From assembly GCA_035541215.1 (NCBI GenBank), contig DATKNV010000044.1, positions 28,698 through 92,697 of the forward strand: 64,000 bases of DNA, read 5' to 3'. Below, piece after piece: positions 18,976-28,261 of the stretch (its first letter is position 1; each line of letters begins with the position of its first letter). The notes below the pieces were generated by a model, which was not told where the DNA came from, ran no database searches, and saw nothing but the letters and a program-made list of their open reading frames with translations. The stretch comes from DASZHJ01 sp035541215 (GTDB lineage: Bacteria > Pseudomonadota > Alphaproteobacteria > ATCC43930 > CGMCC-115725). Position numbers and translations under genes: made by a program.

Positions 18976-19632
18976 GTGGTTTCATGCCGATATTCCGATG
19001 ACTTGCGGGCGCTGATCGCGGCGCGCCTCGGCACTTTCGACGTGAACCGTCGAGCCGACGTCGCTGGACTGAAGCGCGCCGCCGTCGCAATCGCAATCGT
19101 GCCGTTGGACGGCGACGCCGCCGGGCAAGAAGCGACCGAGGCCGCCTTCCTGCTGACGGCGCGCGCAGCGAAGCTTCGCTCTCATGCGGGCCAGCTTGCG
19201 CTCCCGGGTGGGCGTGTCGATTCCGGCGAGACCATCGAGCAGGCGGCGTTGCGCGAGCTCTTCGAGGAGCTGGGAATAGTCCTCGATGGCACAGCAATCG
19301 TGGGCAGGCTCGACGATTACCAGACACGCTCGGGCTATCTCATCTCGCCCATCGTCGTCTGGAGTCCGTCGAGCGTCGTCGCCATGCCGAATAGAGCCGA
19401 GGTCGAAAGGGTCTTCCGGATTCCGCTGTGCGAGCTCCTGAGACCGGAGGCGCCCGAGATTTTTGCAATCGCGGAGTCCGACCGGCCCGTCATTCGGTTG
19501 GCGCTTCCCTCGCTCGGGGGCCGGGTCAATGCGCCGACGGCAGCGCTGCTATATCAATTCCGGGAAGTGGCTCTCGAAGGGCGTCCGACGCGGGTCGATC
19601 ATTTCGATCAGCCGGTTTTTGCCTGGCGGTAA
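18976..19632 (+). CDS. NudL-like CoA pyrophosphatase (Nudix hydrolase)
   Basis: This Nudix protein has about 218 residues from the GTG at 18976. The UPF0035/NudL motif LLTARAAKLRSHAGQLALPG precedes a Nudix box with GGRVDSGETIEQ then RELFEELG. Together they fit CoA pyrophosphatases, which cleave CoA to 4'-phosphopantetheine and 3',5'-ADP with Mg2+ or Mn2+. The start is a choice: no ATG is in frame near the domain, and the GTG follows a purine-rich GAGGCAGG. A TTG at 19003 is an alternative. The frame is open far upstream as an antisense artefact. It lies alone, convergent with the DAO-family gene 14 bases away. Confidence 0.85.
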   Translation: MVSCRYSDDLRALIAARLGTFDVNRRADVAGLKRAAVAIAIVPLDGDAAGQEATEAAFLLTARAAKLRSHAGQLALPGGRVDSGETIEQAALRELFEELGIVLDGTAIVGRLDDYQTRSGYLISPIVVWSPSSVVAMPNRAEVERVFRIPLCELLRPEAPEIFAIAESDRPVIRLALPSLGGRVNAPTAALLYQFREVALEGRPTRVDHFDQPVFAWR

Positions 19633-19646
19633 GCGCCGGCCATCGC

Positions 19647-20855
19647 TCACCGTCTCGGATTGCGATAGCTCATACTGACGATCGCCGATATCTGGGCCCT
19701 GAGCCATGCCGGTTCGCTCGCCTGCGCGCCGAAGCGGTTCGGGTCGAAGCGCGCTATCTCGAACCGCGACGGTTTTGCAGCAAGCAAGCTTCCGACGATC
19801 TCGCCGGCCATCGCGGACCACGTGACTCCGGCCGAATTCATCCCGGTAGCGAGAAAGAGTCCCTCGCTCTCGGGGATGCGGCCGATCAGCGGAAGCCCGT
19901 CGGGAGTGTAGACCTCCGGGCCGTTGATGAACCGCCGGATCGGTGCGGCTTCCAGTGCCGGAAAAATGCGGGAGGCGGCGGCGAAGTACGGAGCGACCTT
20001 GTCCCAATCCGGAGGAAGGAGAGTAAAGGAAAAGGGCTCCGGAAGGTCCTCCGGCTCGATCGTCTTCGCATTCTCATCGAAGAACCCCACGAGAAACCCG
20101 CCGACCTCCTCGCGGCCATAGATGAGAGCGTCGGGGCAGACGAAGGACGGCGTTTCCCGCTTTAGCGACGGCGACACCGAGGCTATGACGTAGAAATGCT
20201 CGCAAGGCCATTGCGCGACCGCGGCGCCGCTGCGTTCCAGGAGCGGACGCGACCATAAGCCGGCGGCAACGACCACCGCGTCAGCCTCGATAACCCCGTC
20301 CGCCAGCTCCACCCCGATGATCCGGCCGCCACGTGTCACGACGCGCTGGACCTTTGCCCGCTCGACGATCCGCACGCCGGAGTCTCGGGCCGCCTTCGCA
20401 TAGGCCGCGGTGAGATCCGCCGGGTTCACTCGGCCGGAAAGCGAATCGAACCAAATCCCGGAAACGGCCGTCGGATCGAGGAGGGGGTGCCGCGCAGCCG
20501 CCTCTTGCGGGCCAAGCCAGCGTGCCTCCACTCCCCGCTCCTGCGCCGCCGCGTCGAGGCTGGCGAAATAGCGGAGCATCTCGTCGCTCTGCGCGAGAAA
20601 GATACGTCCGGTCTTCACCCAGCCCGTGCTCTGCCGCCCTGAGCGCTCGAGGCGGTCGATCGTCTCGAGGGCATAGAGCACGGATTCGTCGTGGTTCGAT
20701 AGCGGCTTCCACGTGATGTTGCCGGCGGAATGCCAGGTGGTGCCCGAGCCGAGCCGATCGCGCTCGAGAAGGACGACCTCGCCAAGACCGCGCTCCGCGG
20801 CATGCCAGGCGATACTGGTGCCGATCACGCCTCCGCCGACTACGACGCACTTCAT
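19647..20855 (-). CDS. DAO-family FAD-dependent oxidoreductase (sarcosine/dimethylglycine dehydrogenase-like)
   Basis: This 402-residue flavoprotein begins with the FAD loop VVVGGGVIGTSIAWHAAERG. A W-H-S-A-G-N motif follows near residue 40 (TTWHSAGNITW), which resembles the flavin-attachment region of dimethylglycine and sarcosine dehydrogenases. The fold near residues 330-350 includes PEVYTPDGLPLIGRIP and the C-terminal ATGMNSAGVTWSAMAGEIV. It should oxidise a secondary or tertiary amine or a D-amino acid. No folate-binding domain follows, unlike full-length dimethylglycine dehydrogenase, so this is the catalytic domain only. It lies 50 bases after the nucleoside hydrolase on the same strand; the functional link is unclear. 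Confidence 0.88.
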   Translation of the reverse strand: MKCVVVGGGVIGTSIAWHAAERGLGEVVLLERDRLGSGTTWHSAGNITWKPLSNHDESVLYALETIDRLERSGRQSTGWVKTGRIFLAQSDEMLRYFASLDAAAQERGVEARWLGPQEAAARHPLLDPTAVSGIWFDSLSGRVNPADLTAAYAKAARDSGVRIVERAKVQRVVTRGGRIIGVELADGVIEADAVVVAAGLWSRPLLERSGAAVAQWPCEHFYVIASVSPSLKRETPSFVCPDALIYGREEVGGFLVGFFDENAKTIEPEDLPEPFSFTLLPPDWDKVAPYFAAASRIFPALEAAPIRRFINGPEVYTPDGLPLIGRIPESEGLFLATGMNSAGVTWSAMAGEIVGSLLAAKPSRFEIARFDPNRFGAQASEPAWLRAQISAIVSMSYRNPRR

Positions 20856-20905
20856 CGGTCCACCTCCAAGCGGTCGCGACGCAATCGCGGATCGCGATCA
20901 AGGTC

Positions 20906-21850
20906 TCATCGATCGAGCTTTGCGAGCGACCGGGCGAGGCGCGTGAAAAGCTCCTCGGCATCGATCCGCTCGACCACTTCGGCATTGGGCTTGCGCTTGC
21001 CCGATCCCCACCAGTCGATGGTCGACCGGCCGATGGTCTCCTCGCTCGCGACCTCTACTGTCACCGCGCAGGCGCGGCTCGGGAAAATCTCCGGCCACAG
21101 CAGGTAGGCCACTGTGCAGGGGTCGTGCAAGGGATGAGCCTCGACCCCGAAGCGGGCGCGGCCGCCCGGTCGCGGGCGCGTCATCATTCCCATGACCGCG
21201 CTCGAGACGGCGTTATCGAGAGCTGCGATCGGCGCGAGGCGATCCGGTGTCGCGAGCGCCTGATGCGTGGCATGCAAGCCGAGCATGACGATCGGCACGC
21301 CGAGCGTCAGAACGATGTGCGCCGAGTGAGGATCGACATAGAAGTTGAATTCTGCGGCGGGTGTTATGTTGCCGAGGTCGCGGGCACCGCCCATCATGAC
21401 GATGCGATCGATCTTGACCGCGAGCTCGGGCGCCTGTGCGAAAGCGAGAGCCAAGTTGGTCAGCGGCGCGAGCGCGCAGATCGTGATGGAGCGATCCGCC
21501 GCGGACCGAAGCGTCTCGATCAGAAAGCTCACGGCATGACGGTCATGCGGCATTTTCGATGGACGCGGCAGAGCCGCCCCATCTAGGCCGTCTGCACCGC
21601 AAATGAATTGACCGGTTAAAAGGGGCCGCAGCAGCGGACGGCTGGCGCCGCGGAATACCGGCACCTCCGGGCGCCGGGCGAGCTCGAGGATGCGCAGGGC
21701 GTTGACCGTCGTCATCTCCACGGGAGCATTGCCGGCGACGGTCGTAATGCCCAGGAGCTCGATGCGCTCTCGCTCCGCCAGGGCGAGCAGGATCGCGACC
21801 GCATCGTCCTGACCGGGATCCGTGTCGATGATGAGCTTGAGCGGCGTCAT
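20906..21850 (-). CDS. Nucleoside hydrolase (inosine-uridine preferring type)
   Basis: This 314-residue enzyme begins MTPLKLIIDTDPGQDDAVAI, with the DTDPGxDD calcium-binding cluster that is diagnostic of nucleoside hydrolases. It splits the N-glycosidic bond of a nucleoside to give base and ribose. The ATG at 21850 overlaps the stop of the upstream ABC ATPase gene in an ATGA junction, so the two are translationally coupled. This strongly suggests that the adjacent importer carries nucleosides or similar ribosides. The frame is open upstream, but the coupled ATG is the better start. Confidence 0.94.
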   Translation of the reverse strand: MTPLKLIIDTDPGQDDAVAILLALAERERIELLGITTVAGNAPVEMTTVNALRILELARRPEVPVFRGASRPLLRPLLTGQFICGADGLDGAALPRPSKMPHDRHAVSFLIETLRSAADRSITICALAPLTNLALAFAQAPELAVKIDRIVMMGGARDLGNITPAAEFNFYVDPHSAHIVLTLGVPIVMLGLHATHQALATPDRLAPIAALDNAVSSAVMGMMTRPRPGGRARFGVEAHPLHDPCTVAYLLWPEIFPSRACAVTVEVASEETIGRSTIDWWGSGKRKPNAEVVERIDAEELFTRLARSLAKLDR

Positions 21851-22650
21851 TGCGTTCTTTCTCGGGGGAGAAAGGGCGACGGCGCGCCGCTCATCACGAG
21901 ATGCGTGAGGTCGTCGGCGCCGAGCCCGTCGAGCGGACAATCCGCGGTCTTGCGGCCGTTCTTGAGGACCGCGACGCGGGTCGCCACCTGGACTACCTCG
22001 CTCATGTCGTGGCTGATGAGGATCACCGTCGCACCGGCGCCATGAAGCTCGCGGATCAGTCGAAGCACCTCCCGGCTTTCCGCTACCCCCAGCGCCGCAG
22101 TCGGCTCGTCCATCACGACGAGACGAGCGTTCCAGCGCAGCGCGCGAGCGATCGCCACCGCCTGGCGCTGACCGCCGGAGAGCCGCTCGATCGGCCGGTC
22201 GGCGTCGGGAATGTCGACCTTGAGGCGCGCCAGCAGACGGAGGGTCTCTCGCCGCATCCCCCGCTTGTCGAGGACGCGCAGGCCGGGCGCAAGCCGGCGG
22301 GTGAGCTCGGCGCCGATGAAGATGTTCTGCCAGATCGGCAGTCGCGGCGCGAGCGCGAGATCTTGATAGATCGTCGCGACCCCCGCCCTCAGCGCTGCCG
22401 TCGGCGATCCGAACGAAACCTCCCGTCCCTCGAGCCGCATAGTTCCCGTACTCGGCTCATGCGCGCCGGAGATGATGCGGATGAGCGTGGATTTGCCGGC
22501 CCCGTTGTCGCCGCACACCGCCAGGACCTCGCCCGCCTCGACGTCGAGGTCGATACCCTTCAAGGCCTCGACGGCGCCGTAGGACTTCCGGATGCCGCTG
22601 AGCCGCAGCAGCGGGACCGCATCGAGAGCGCGGTCCGGCGATGCCCTCAT
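21847..22650 (-). CDS. Sugar-type ABC transporter ATP-binding protein, single-domain
   Basis: This 267-residue ATPase is of the ribose/fructose type but contains a single ABC domain, not the two-domain RbsA form. Walker A is GDNGAGKST near residue 47, the signature is LSGGQRQAVAIARAL near 155, and Walker B is LVVMDEPTAALG near 177. Single-domain versions (FrcA-like) dimerise to drive RbsC-type permeases. Both ends form 4-base ATGA overlaps, with the binding protein upstream and the nucleoside hydrolase downstream. Confidence 0.93.
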   Translation of the reverse strand: MRASPDRALDAVPLLRLSGIRKSYGAVEALKGIDLDVEAGEVLAVCGDNGAGKSTLIRIISGAHEPSTGTMRLEGREVSFGSPTAALRAGVATIYQDLALAPRLPIWQNIFIGAELTRRLAPGLRVLDKRGMRRETLRLLARLKVDIPDADRPIERLSGGQRQAVAIARALRWNARLVVMDEPTAALGVAESREVLRLIRELHGAGATVILISHDMSEVVQVATRVAVLKNGRKTADCPLDGLGADDLTHLVMSGAPSPFLPRERTQ

Positions 22651-23588
22651 TTCGATATCTGATCGACCGTGGTGGCGTCGACCAGCGTAGCCTCCACGTA
22701 GAGGACGGGTCCGTTGACGATCTTCTCCCTCGGCGTCTTCTTGACGACGATCTGATCCATCGCATCGACCGCCTTTTCGCCGATCTTCTCGAAGGGGATC
22801 GCGTAGGTCGCCGTCAGCAGGCTGTCAGGGTCCTTGATCCGGCGATTGCTTTCCGGACCGCCGTCGATGCTGACCAGCACTACGTCGCCCTTCTTGAGGC
22901 CCTGCGCGCGCAGGAGATCGTCGATCACGTAGGCCTGGCCGTCGAAGGATGCCCAGATTCCCTGGAACTTGCCTTGATTCTGCAGGATCAATGCCTGCAT
23001 TCCGCTGCGAACGTCCTCTTGCCAGCTCTGGGTGCGCGCCATGCTGTGGCTACCGAGCACCTTGATCGCGCTGTTCTCCGACAGAACGACGTCGAGGACC
23101 TTTCCGCGGATCCGCGAGGCCACGTTGTTCTCGTAGCGCTCGATCAGGATGTTTCCGCGGTAGTTGAGCTTGCTGAGAAGATAGAGCGCCGCCTGAGCCC
23201 CGACCTCGTAGTCGTTGACCTGGATGTCGAAGAGCGTATGCGGGCTCGCGCCGGCTACGGCGGTGATCACCGGAATTCCCGCCTGCTTGGCAGCCGCGAG
23301 CTGCGCGTCGGCCTCTACCGGCTTGCCCATCGCAATGATGAGGCCGTCGACCTTCGCCTGGATCATCGCTTCGATCTGCTCCGCGTGCTTCGGCAGGCTG
23401 CCCTCGGAATTGAGGATCTGCACCTCCCACCCCCTGGCCTTGGCCGCCGCTGCCGCAGCGTTGGCGACGCGAGCATGCGTCTCCGAGGACATCTGGAATG
23501 CGATGATGCCGAGCTTGAAGGCATGGGCGGGAATCGCGACAGCCAGCAGTGCGATCCCAAAGACCGTTGCGGCTAGACTCCTCCTCAT
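22647..23588 (-). CDS. Sugar-type ABC transporter periplasmic binding protein (RbsB-like)
   Basis: This 313-residue binding protein has a Sec signal peptide MRRSLAATVFGIALLAVAIP, cleaved near AHA-FKLGI (residue 23). The mature N-terminus FKLGIIAFQMSSETHARVAN is typical of pfam Peripla_BP_4, the ribose family. KVDGLIIAMGKPVEADAQL and SIDGGPESNRRI mark the ligand-binding strands. Ligand is probably a sugar or nucleoside; the coupled nucleoside hydrolase favours a riboside. It overlaps the ATPase start by four bases. Confidence 0.92.
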   Translation of the reverse strand: MRRSLAATVFGIALLAVAIPAHAFKLGIIAFQMSSETHARVANAAAAAAKARGWEVQILNSEGSLPKHAEQIEAMIQAKVDGLIIAMGKPVEADAQLAAAKQAGIPVITAVAGASPHTLFDIQVNDYEVGAQAALYLLSKLNYRGNILIERYENNVASRIRGKVLDVVLSENSAIKVLGSHSMARTQSWQEDVRSGMQALILQNQGKFQGIWASFDGQAYVIDDLLRAQGLKKGDVVLVSIDGGPESNRRIKDPDSLLTATYAIPFEKIGEKAVDAMDQIVVKKTPREKIVNGPVLYVEATLVDATTVDQISK

Positions 23589-23618
23589 GATGGTTCCTCC
23601 TGTGATTTCCCTGATCGC

Positions 23619-24578
23619 CTAGATGCCGAACGCAGCCTTCTTGATGGTGGAAGCGGAGACGCTTACCGAAGCGACGAGTATGACGCCGAGCATGATGTCC
23701 TGCAGGTAGTAGGGTGCGCCCATCAAGACCAGGCCGTTGCCGAGAACGCCGATCATCGCCGCACCGAGAAGCGTGCCGGCCACGTTGCAGCGGCCGGGCT
23801 CGAAGACCGTCATGCCCAGAAGCACCGCCGCAATCGCAGTGAGGAGGAAGTCGCCGGCCATATTGGGCGCGGCCGAATTGAGATGCGCGGTCAGGAGAAC
23901 GGCGACGAGACCCGCGGAGAAGCCCGAGAGCGCGAGCCCCAGGAGCTTCATGGAGCGAATGTCGATCCCAGCAAGACGCGCGGCCTCGGTGGCCTCCCCC
24001 GTGAAGACGAGATGCAGACCGAGCCTCGTCTGGGTGAGCAGCAGCGTCGCAAGCAAAGCCGCTGCCGCCATCCACAGGACGAGCGCGGGGATCGCGAGCA
24101 CCGCACCGCGGCCGATGGCGAGAAAGGAGGGGTCCCAGCGGCCGACGAAGGCAACGCCGCCGGTCACGGCAAAAGCCAGCCCGTTCGCGACGGAGGCCAT
24201 GGCGAGCGTAGCGATGAGCGAAGGGATCTTGAGCCGCGTGACGAGCACTCCGTTGGCGATGCCCGCAAGACACCCCACGAGGATGCCCGCCGCAATCGCG
24301 AGCGCGGGAGCCGTGCCGCGGTGAATTAGGCCGCCGACGACCACCGCGGCGAAGCTGCAGACATTGGCAAAGGAGAGGTCGAGCTCGGCGGTGATGAGGG
24401 CGAGGCTGAATCCAATTCCGAGAATCGCGAGAAAGCTGATCTGCTTCAGAACATTGAGAAGATTGGTCGCGCTCAGGAAATTGGGGGCCGCGACGGCAAA
24501 CACGCAGAAGACGAAGAATGCCGCGAACGCCGTGCCGTATCTCGCGACCAGGGCAGAAAATCCAACCTCGCCGGTCAT
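23619..24578 (-). CDS. Sugar-type ABC transporter permease (RbsC-like)
   Basis: This 319-residue inner-membrane permease is of the RbsC/BPD_transp_2 family, with eight to ten hydrophobic segments. The diagnostic motif GIDLSFANVCSFAAVVVGGL-like (here AELDLSFANVCSFAAVVVGG) sits near residue 68. The C-terminal region MGAPYYLQDIMLGVILVASV contains the last membrane helix. It is the first transporter gene on this strand, followed 30 bases later by the binding protein. It starts 70 bases after the FGGY kinase stop. Confidence 0.92.
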   Translation of the reverse strand: MTGEVGFSALVARYGTAFAAFFVFCVFAVAAPNFLSATNLLNVLKQISFLAILGIGFSLALITAELDLSFANVCSFAAVVVGGLIHRGTAPALAIAAGILVGCLAGIANGVLVTRLKIPSLIATLAMASVANGLAFAVTGGVAFVGRWDPSFLAIGRGAVLAIPALVLWMAAAALLATLLLTQTRLGLHLVFTGEATEAARLAGIDIRSMKLLGLALSGFSAGLVAVLLTAHLNSAAPNMAGDFLLTAIAAVLLGMTVFEPGRCNVAGTLLGAAMIGVLGNGLVLMGAPYYLQDIMLGVILVASVSVSASTIKKAAFGI

Positions 24579-24648
24579 GGCCTCCGCTCACGATGGGCAC
24601 GCTGCAAGATCGAATGTGCCTGTCGTGAGCCCGGCTTCCGGCAGTCGC

Positions 24649-26148
24649 TCATGCCGGTTCCGCCGCCGACGCCTTCGGACGGTCGCCGTCGCCGAGCGCG
24701 AGCGCCGCGTCCTTGGCCTGACGATACATGCTTGCGCGGTGCGCGTAAAATGCCGCGAGCGAGGCCTGCGGCTCGAAGACGCGATGAGCGGGGCTCATGG
24801 TCGCCGCGGCTTCCGCCAGGCTCCGATGGATCCCGAGGCCGACCGACGCCGCGATGGCGCACCCGATGAGACCAGTCTCGGCGTGGGCCGTCCGGACGAC
24901 GGGGAGGCCGAGCACGTCTGCTTTCATCTGGCACCAGCCCTCGGAAGCTGCGCCGCCGCCGGAAACCCGTATCTCCGAGATATTCCTTGCGACGCCGCGA
25001 CCGGCAAGCTGAAGTATATCGCGCACGGCGTGCGCCACTCCCTCGAGCGTCGCCCAGAGAAACTCGTCCGGCGAGAGCGCCCGCGAGATGTTGTGAAAAG
25101 CGCCGCGCACGTCGGCACGCCAGACCGGCGCCCGCTCGCCATCGAGGTAGGGCAGAAACAGAGGCAGTGCCTCGCTCGGTGCGCGCCGCCCCGCTCGCTC
25201 CACCGCCGCCGCAAGCGGCCCGCGGATGCGGAGCGTCTCGCGGCACCATCGCGCGCAATCGGCACCGGCTTGGGTCGGCCCGCCGATCTGGTGCACGTCC
25301 TCGCCCCACACGAGAGAGACCAGCCCGGGCACCATTGCGCGCTCACTCGTGATGAGACCGGCGACTTCCGTGGTGCCCGCGATGTCGTAGCCTTGATCGG
25401 GAAGCAATGCCCCCGAGCCCACCGCGGTCGCCCACGCGTCCATCGAGCCGCCGAAGACGGGCACGCCGGCAAGGCGATCGAAGGGCGGCTCCCCTACGGT
25501 TACGGTACCCACTTTTCCCCAGGGCGCGATCCGCTCCACCGCCAGCAATTCGAGAGAGCGCGCGGCCCAATCGGGGATCGCTGGCTTCGCGCGGATGGCA
25601 TCGAAGCGAGAATAGCTCACGGTATCCCCGGCGGTTCGCCCGGTGAGCCGCCGATTGAGAAAATCCTTCGGCTCGAGCACGGCGTGGAGCCGCCTGAAGA
25701 TCGCGGGCTCGGCTTCTGCAACCCAGGCGAGGCGAGCGAGAGGATGAAACGCCGTGATGGCGTCGGCGGGATTATCGGCGAGGAAAAGATCCGCTGCTCG
25801 CACGGCCTCCGCTACGGCGCGGCGATCGCGAAATAGGATCGCCGGACGGAGCGGTGTCCCGGACTCGTCGAGCAAGACCTGAGAGCGTGTCAGCCCCGCG
25901 ATCGCCACGCCTTGAACACGGGCCGACCGCGGCATCAGATGAAGAACATTGCCGACCGCTGTCGCCAGAGCCTTCCACCAGAGCTCCGGGCCGAACTCGC
26001 TCCATCCAGGTCGCGGCTCGGTCGAAGCCAGCGGGACCGTGTGCGAGCGGACGATGCCTCCCCGCGGCGAAACGGCTGCCGCCCGCAATGACCCCCCGCC
26101 GACATCGACCGCCAGCAAGAGGTCGCTTACGGCATTCCCGCGCCTCAA
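24649..26148 (-). CDS. FGGY-family carbohydrate kinase (xylulokinase-like)
   Basis: This 499-residue sugar kinase has the N-terminal phosphate loop LLLAVDVGGGSLRAAAVSP, the substrate-region GWSEFGPELWW, and the ATP-site segment VFGGSMDAWATAVGSGALLP that contains the presumed catalytic Asp. The C-terminal EIRVSGGGAASEGWCQMKAD binds adenosine. It probably phosphorylates a pentose or pentulose. It lies upstream of the ribose-type importer and nucleoside hydrolase, so it could act on the sugar they release. The start is a TTG at 26148; no better ATG is seen in frame. Confidence 0.9.
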   Translation of the reverse strand: MRRGNAVSDLLLAVDVGGGSLRAAAVSPRGGIVRSHTVPLASTEPRPGWSEFGPELWWKALATAVGNVLHLMPRSARVQGVAIAGLTRSQVLLDESGTPLRPAILFRDRRAVAEAVRAADLFLADNPADAITAFHPLARLAWVAEAEPAIFRRLHAVLEPKDFLNRRLTGRTAGDTVSYSRFDAIRAKPAIPDWAARSLELLAVERIAPWGKVGTVTVGEPPFDRLAGVPVFGGSMDAWATAVGSGALLPDQGYDIAGTTEVAGLITSERAMVPGLVSLVWGEDVHQIGGPTQAGADCARWCRETLRIRGPLAAAVERAGRRAPSEALPLFLPYLDGERAPVWRADVRGAFHNISRALSPDEFLWATLEGVAHAVRDILQLAGRGVARNISEIRVSGGGAASEGWCQMKADVLGLPVVRTAHAETGLIGCAIAASVGLGIHRSLAEAAATMSPAHRVFEPQASLAAFYAHRASMYRQAKDAALALGDGDRPKASAAEPA

Positions 26149-26250
26149 CTACTCGAACCTTTTGCTTGCGACCTCATCCGATCCGATGCCTGGCGAAACA
26201 CTCGAGATCACCACTCACCCGTCCTGCGTACCGCGGAGCAAGCCCCGGCT

Positions 26251-27024
26251 TCATGCGCGACGATCGGGATAGCTCACACTCATGCCCTCTCGCACATCTT
26301 GCTGAATGCCGTATTGCGGGAACGGATATCGAAAGCCGTTCTTCGCCAATGCCTCCATGCCCTCGATCGCCTGATCGAGCTGGTCCGGCGGCAGCGCCAT
26401 CAACATCTCATCGTCAAGGACGCCACCGTAGCGCCGCTCGGCGAAGCATGGGATCGACAGGCTCGGCTGGCGCGTCTTCAGCGCCCTGCCCCAGGAATCG
26501 GCGCAAGCGGATTCGCCGACCACGCCCCAGTCGAATTTCCGATATCCCGACCATTGCAGGCCATTGATGAAGTACATCATCGCGCCGGGGGTTGCGTAGA
26601 AGAGCGCGATGTCCGGCGGGTCGAGCCGGCCGCTCGCCAACGGTGACATCGCGAGCGCTTCGTATTTGCCGTCCGCGACGCAATTCATCGCGGCTTGGTG
26701 CGCGGCCGCGTCGGCCTGGGTCTCGTACCAGACACCGGCCATGTGCGTGCCCGACTTCCACTTTTCGTCCTTTGCATTGCCGAGGCCGACCACCGCGCGG
26801 CATTGCGCGCCCACCAGGCCATCCGCCGTGATGCCGACGGTCCAGCCGAGGCGAGCGGTCTGTGCCACCACCTGGTCCAGCGTGTGGACGGCCTTGGGGC
26901 GACGGATGCGCGGGATCGCCTCCATCTCGGCCTTGCTCTCGAAGAGCTTCATGCCGAAGGGCAGGCTGCGCAGCTTCAGAAGCCGCTCCAAATCGCCGGC
27001 CAATCGGGACCAGTCTTGGTTCAT
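26251..27024 (-). CDS. DUF169 family protein
   Basis: This soluble protein of 257 residues matches the DUF169 family. It begins NQDWSRLAGDLERLLKLRSL followed by PFGMKLFE, typical of that family, and continues with Cys-containing segments (LVGAQCRAVVGLG; SACADSWGRAL). Function is unknown; family members may bind a cofactor. It sits 54 bases after the creatinase-fold peptidase on the same strand. The start ATG is preceded by GAGGAGGG. Confidence 0.85.
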   Translation of the reverse strand: MNQDWSRLAGDLERLLKLRSLPFGMKLFESKAEMEAIPRIRRPKAVHTLDQVVAQTARLGWTVGITADGLVGAQCRAVVGLGNAKDEKWKSGTHMAGVWYETQADAAAHQAAMNCVADGKYEALAMSPLASGRLDPPDIALFYATPGAMMYFINGLQWSGYRKFDWGVVGESACADSWGRALKTRQPSLSIPCFAERRYGGVLDDEMLMALPPDQLDQAIEGMEALAKNGFRYPFPQYGIQQDVREGMSVSYPDRRA

Positions 27025-27077
27025 CGCTAGGCCCTCCTCGTCAGCACCGACTGCGTCGCCTCAGCAGTCTATCTCGC

Positions 27078-28241
27078 TCAAAGTATCTCGAGTTCGACAT
27101 CGCCGCCGCCCACGAGCATCTCGAGGCCGGTCTCGGTCAAGGCATAAGTGCCCCCCTGGATGACGCCCAAATTCTCCTCGAGAAGCTGGAGATAGGCGTG
27201 CAGCACGAAGACCATCCCCGGCTGCAGCACTTGGTCGAAGCCTCGGCTGATCTGCAGCGGCTCGAGCCAGATCGGCGGATATGCCACGCCGATCCCATAG
27301 CCGAAGCGCATCAAGGCTGCGCCCTCGAGCCCCGCGCGCCGCAAGGGCTCCAGCGATGCCGCTTCCACGTCGTGAACGCGGACACCCGCGCGCACGGCTG
27401 CTATCCCCGCCGCGAGCGACCTGCGAGCGAGGTCATAGACCTCGCGGGCCCGTCTGGAAGGCTCGCCCACCGCAAAGGTATGAATTGCCGTCGCATGATA
27501 TCGGCGGTCGACGCCGGCAAATTCGAGATGCACGAGATCGCCGGACTCGATGATGCGATTTCTGGGCGTTGCGTGCCCGCCTGCCGTACGAGGCCCGCTG
27601 GCGAGCTCGGTGGGTATCGACCAATAGTCGCCTCCCGCGCGGCGCATCGCGCCTTCGACGGCTGCGGCGAGCTCGATCTCGGTCATGCCGGGCTTCAGCG
27701 TCTTGCGCGCGGCATCGAGTCCGAGCACCGCAAAGCGGGCGGCCGATCGCAAATACTTCATCTCCCGCGGCGATTTGACGAGGCGTACCGCGCCCAGCAT
27801 TTCCGTCACATCGGTCAGCTCCGCAGGCGCCAGCGCCCGCGCGAAGGCTGAGCCGAGGGAATGAGGCAGCGCATAGGACTGCGTCTCTATCGCTATCTTG
27901 CCTCCCTCGAACCCCTTCTCGCGGACGACCGAGGCGATGAGCGCCGCGACATCGTCCGTGAACAAATGATAGCTCCGAACATCCGTCACCCAGGAGGTCT
28001 CGCGCGGCAGCGCGAGATCGACGTCGCGAACGACCAAGGTGGGCTCGCCGCCATCGGCCATGAAAATCAGCGCCTGCGGGCTGTTTACGCTCACCCAGGA
28101 GTCGTAGCCGGCAAAATAATAGAGGTGCTCCGGCGCGACGCTGATGCAGCAGCCGACGCGGTTGCGCCTGAGCGCCTCGCGGGCGCGGCTCAAGCGCTCC
28201 CGGTGCTCGTCCTCGCCGAAGGCTGCGTATGTGGGAGACAT
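27078..28241 (-). CDS. M24-family creatinase-fold protein (ectoine hydrolase/Xaa-Pro peptidase-like)
   Basis: This 387-residue protein has a creatinase N-terminal domain (about 1-150) and an M24 pita-bread domain (about 160-385). Residues expected to bind the two metals in true aminopeptidases are replaced: GDLVHLEFAGVDRRYHATAI has Glu for the first Asp and Ala for the second. The segment FGYGIGVAYPPIWLEP resembles metal-independent creatinase and the ectoine hydrolase DoeA/EutD. It is probably a C-N hydrolase acting on a small osmolyte or amidine, not a peptidase. The polar amino acid importer gene lies 20 bases upstream, which supports uptake and cleavage of one compound. Confidence 0.85.
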   Translation of the reverse strand: MSPTYAAFGEDEHRERLSRAREALRRNRVGCCISVAPEHLYYFAGYDSWVSVNSPQALIFMADGGEPTLVVRDVDLALPRETSWVTDVRSYHLFTDDVAALIASVVREKGFEGGKIAIETQSYALPHSLGSAFARALAPAELTDVTEMLGAVRLVKSPREMKYLRSAARFAVLGLDAARKTLKPGMTEIELAAAVEGAMRRAGGDYWSIPTELASGPRTAGGHATPRNRIIESGDLVHLEFAGVDRRYHATAIHTFAVGEPSRRAREVYDLARRSLAAGIAAVRAGVRVHDVEAASLEPLRRAGLEGAALMRFGYGIGVAYPPIWLEPLQISRGFDQVLQPGMVFVLHAYLQLLEENLGVIQGGTYALTETGLEMLVGGGDVELEIL

Positions 28242-28261
28242 TCCTGGGCCCAGCGAGTTGC

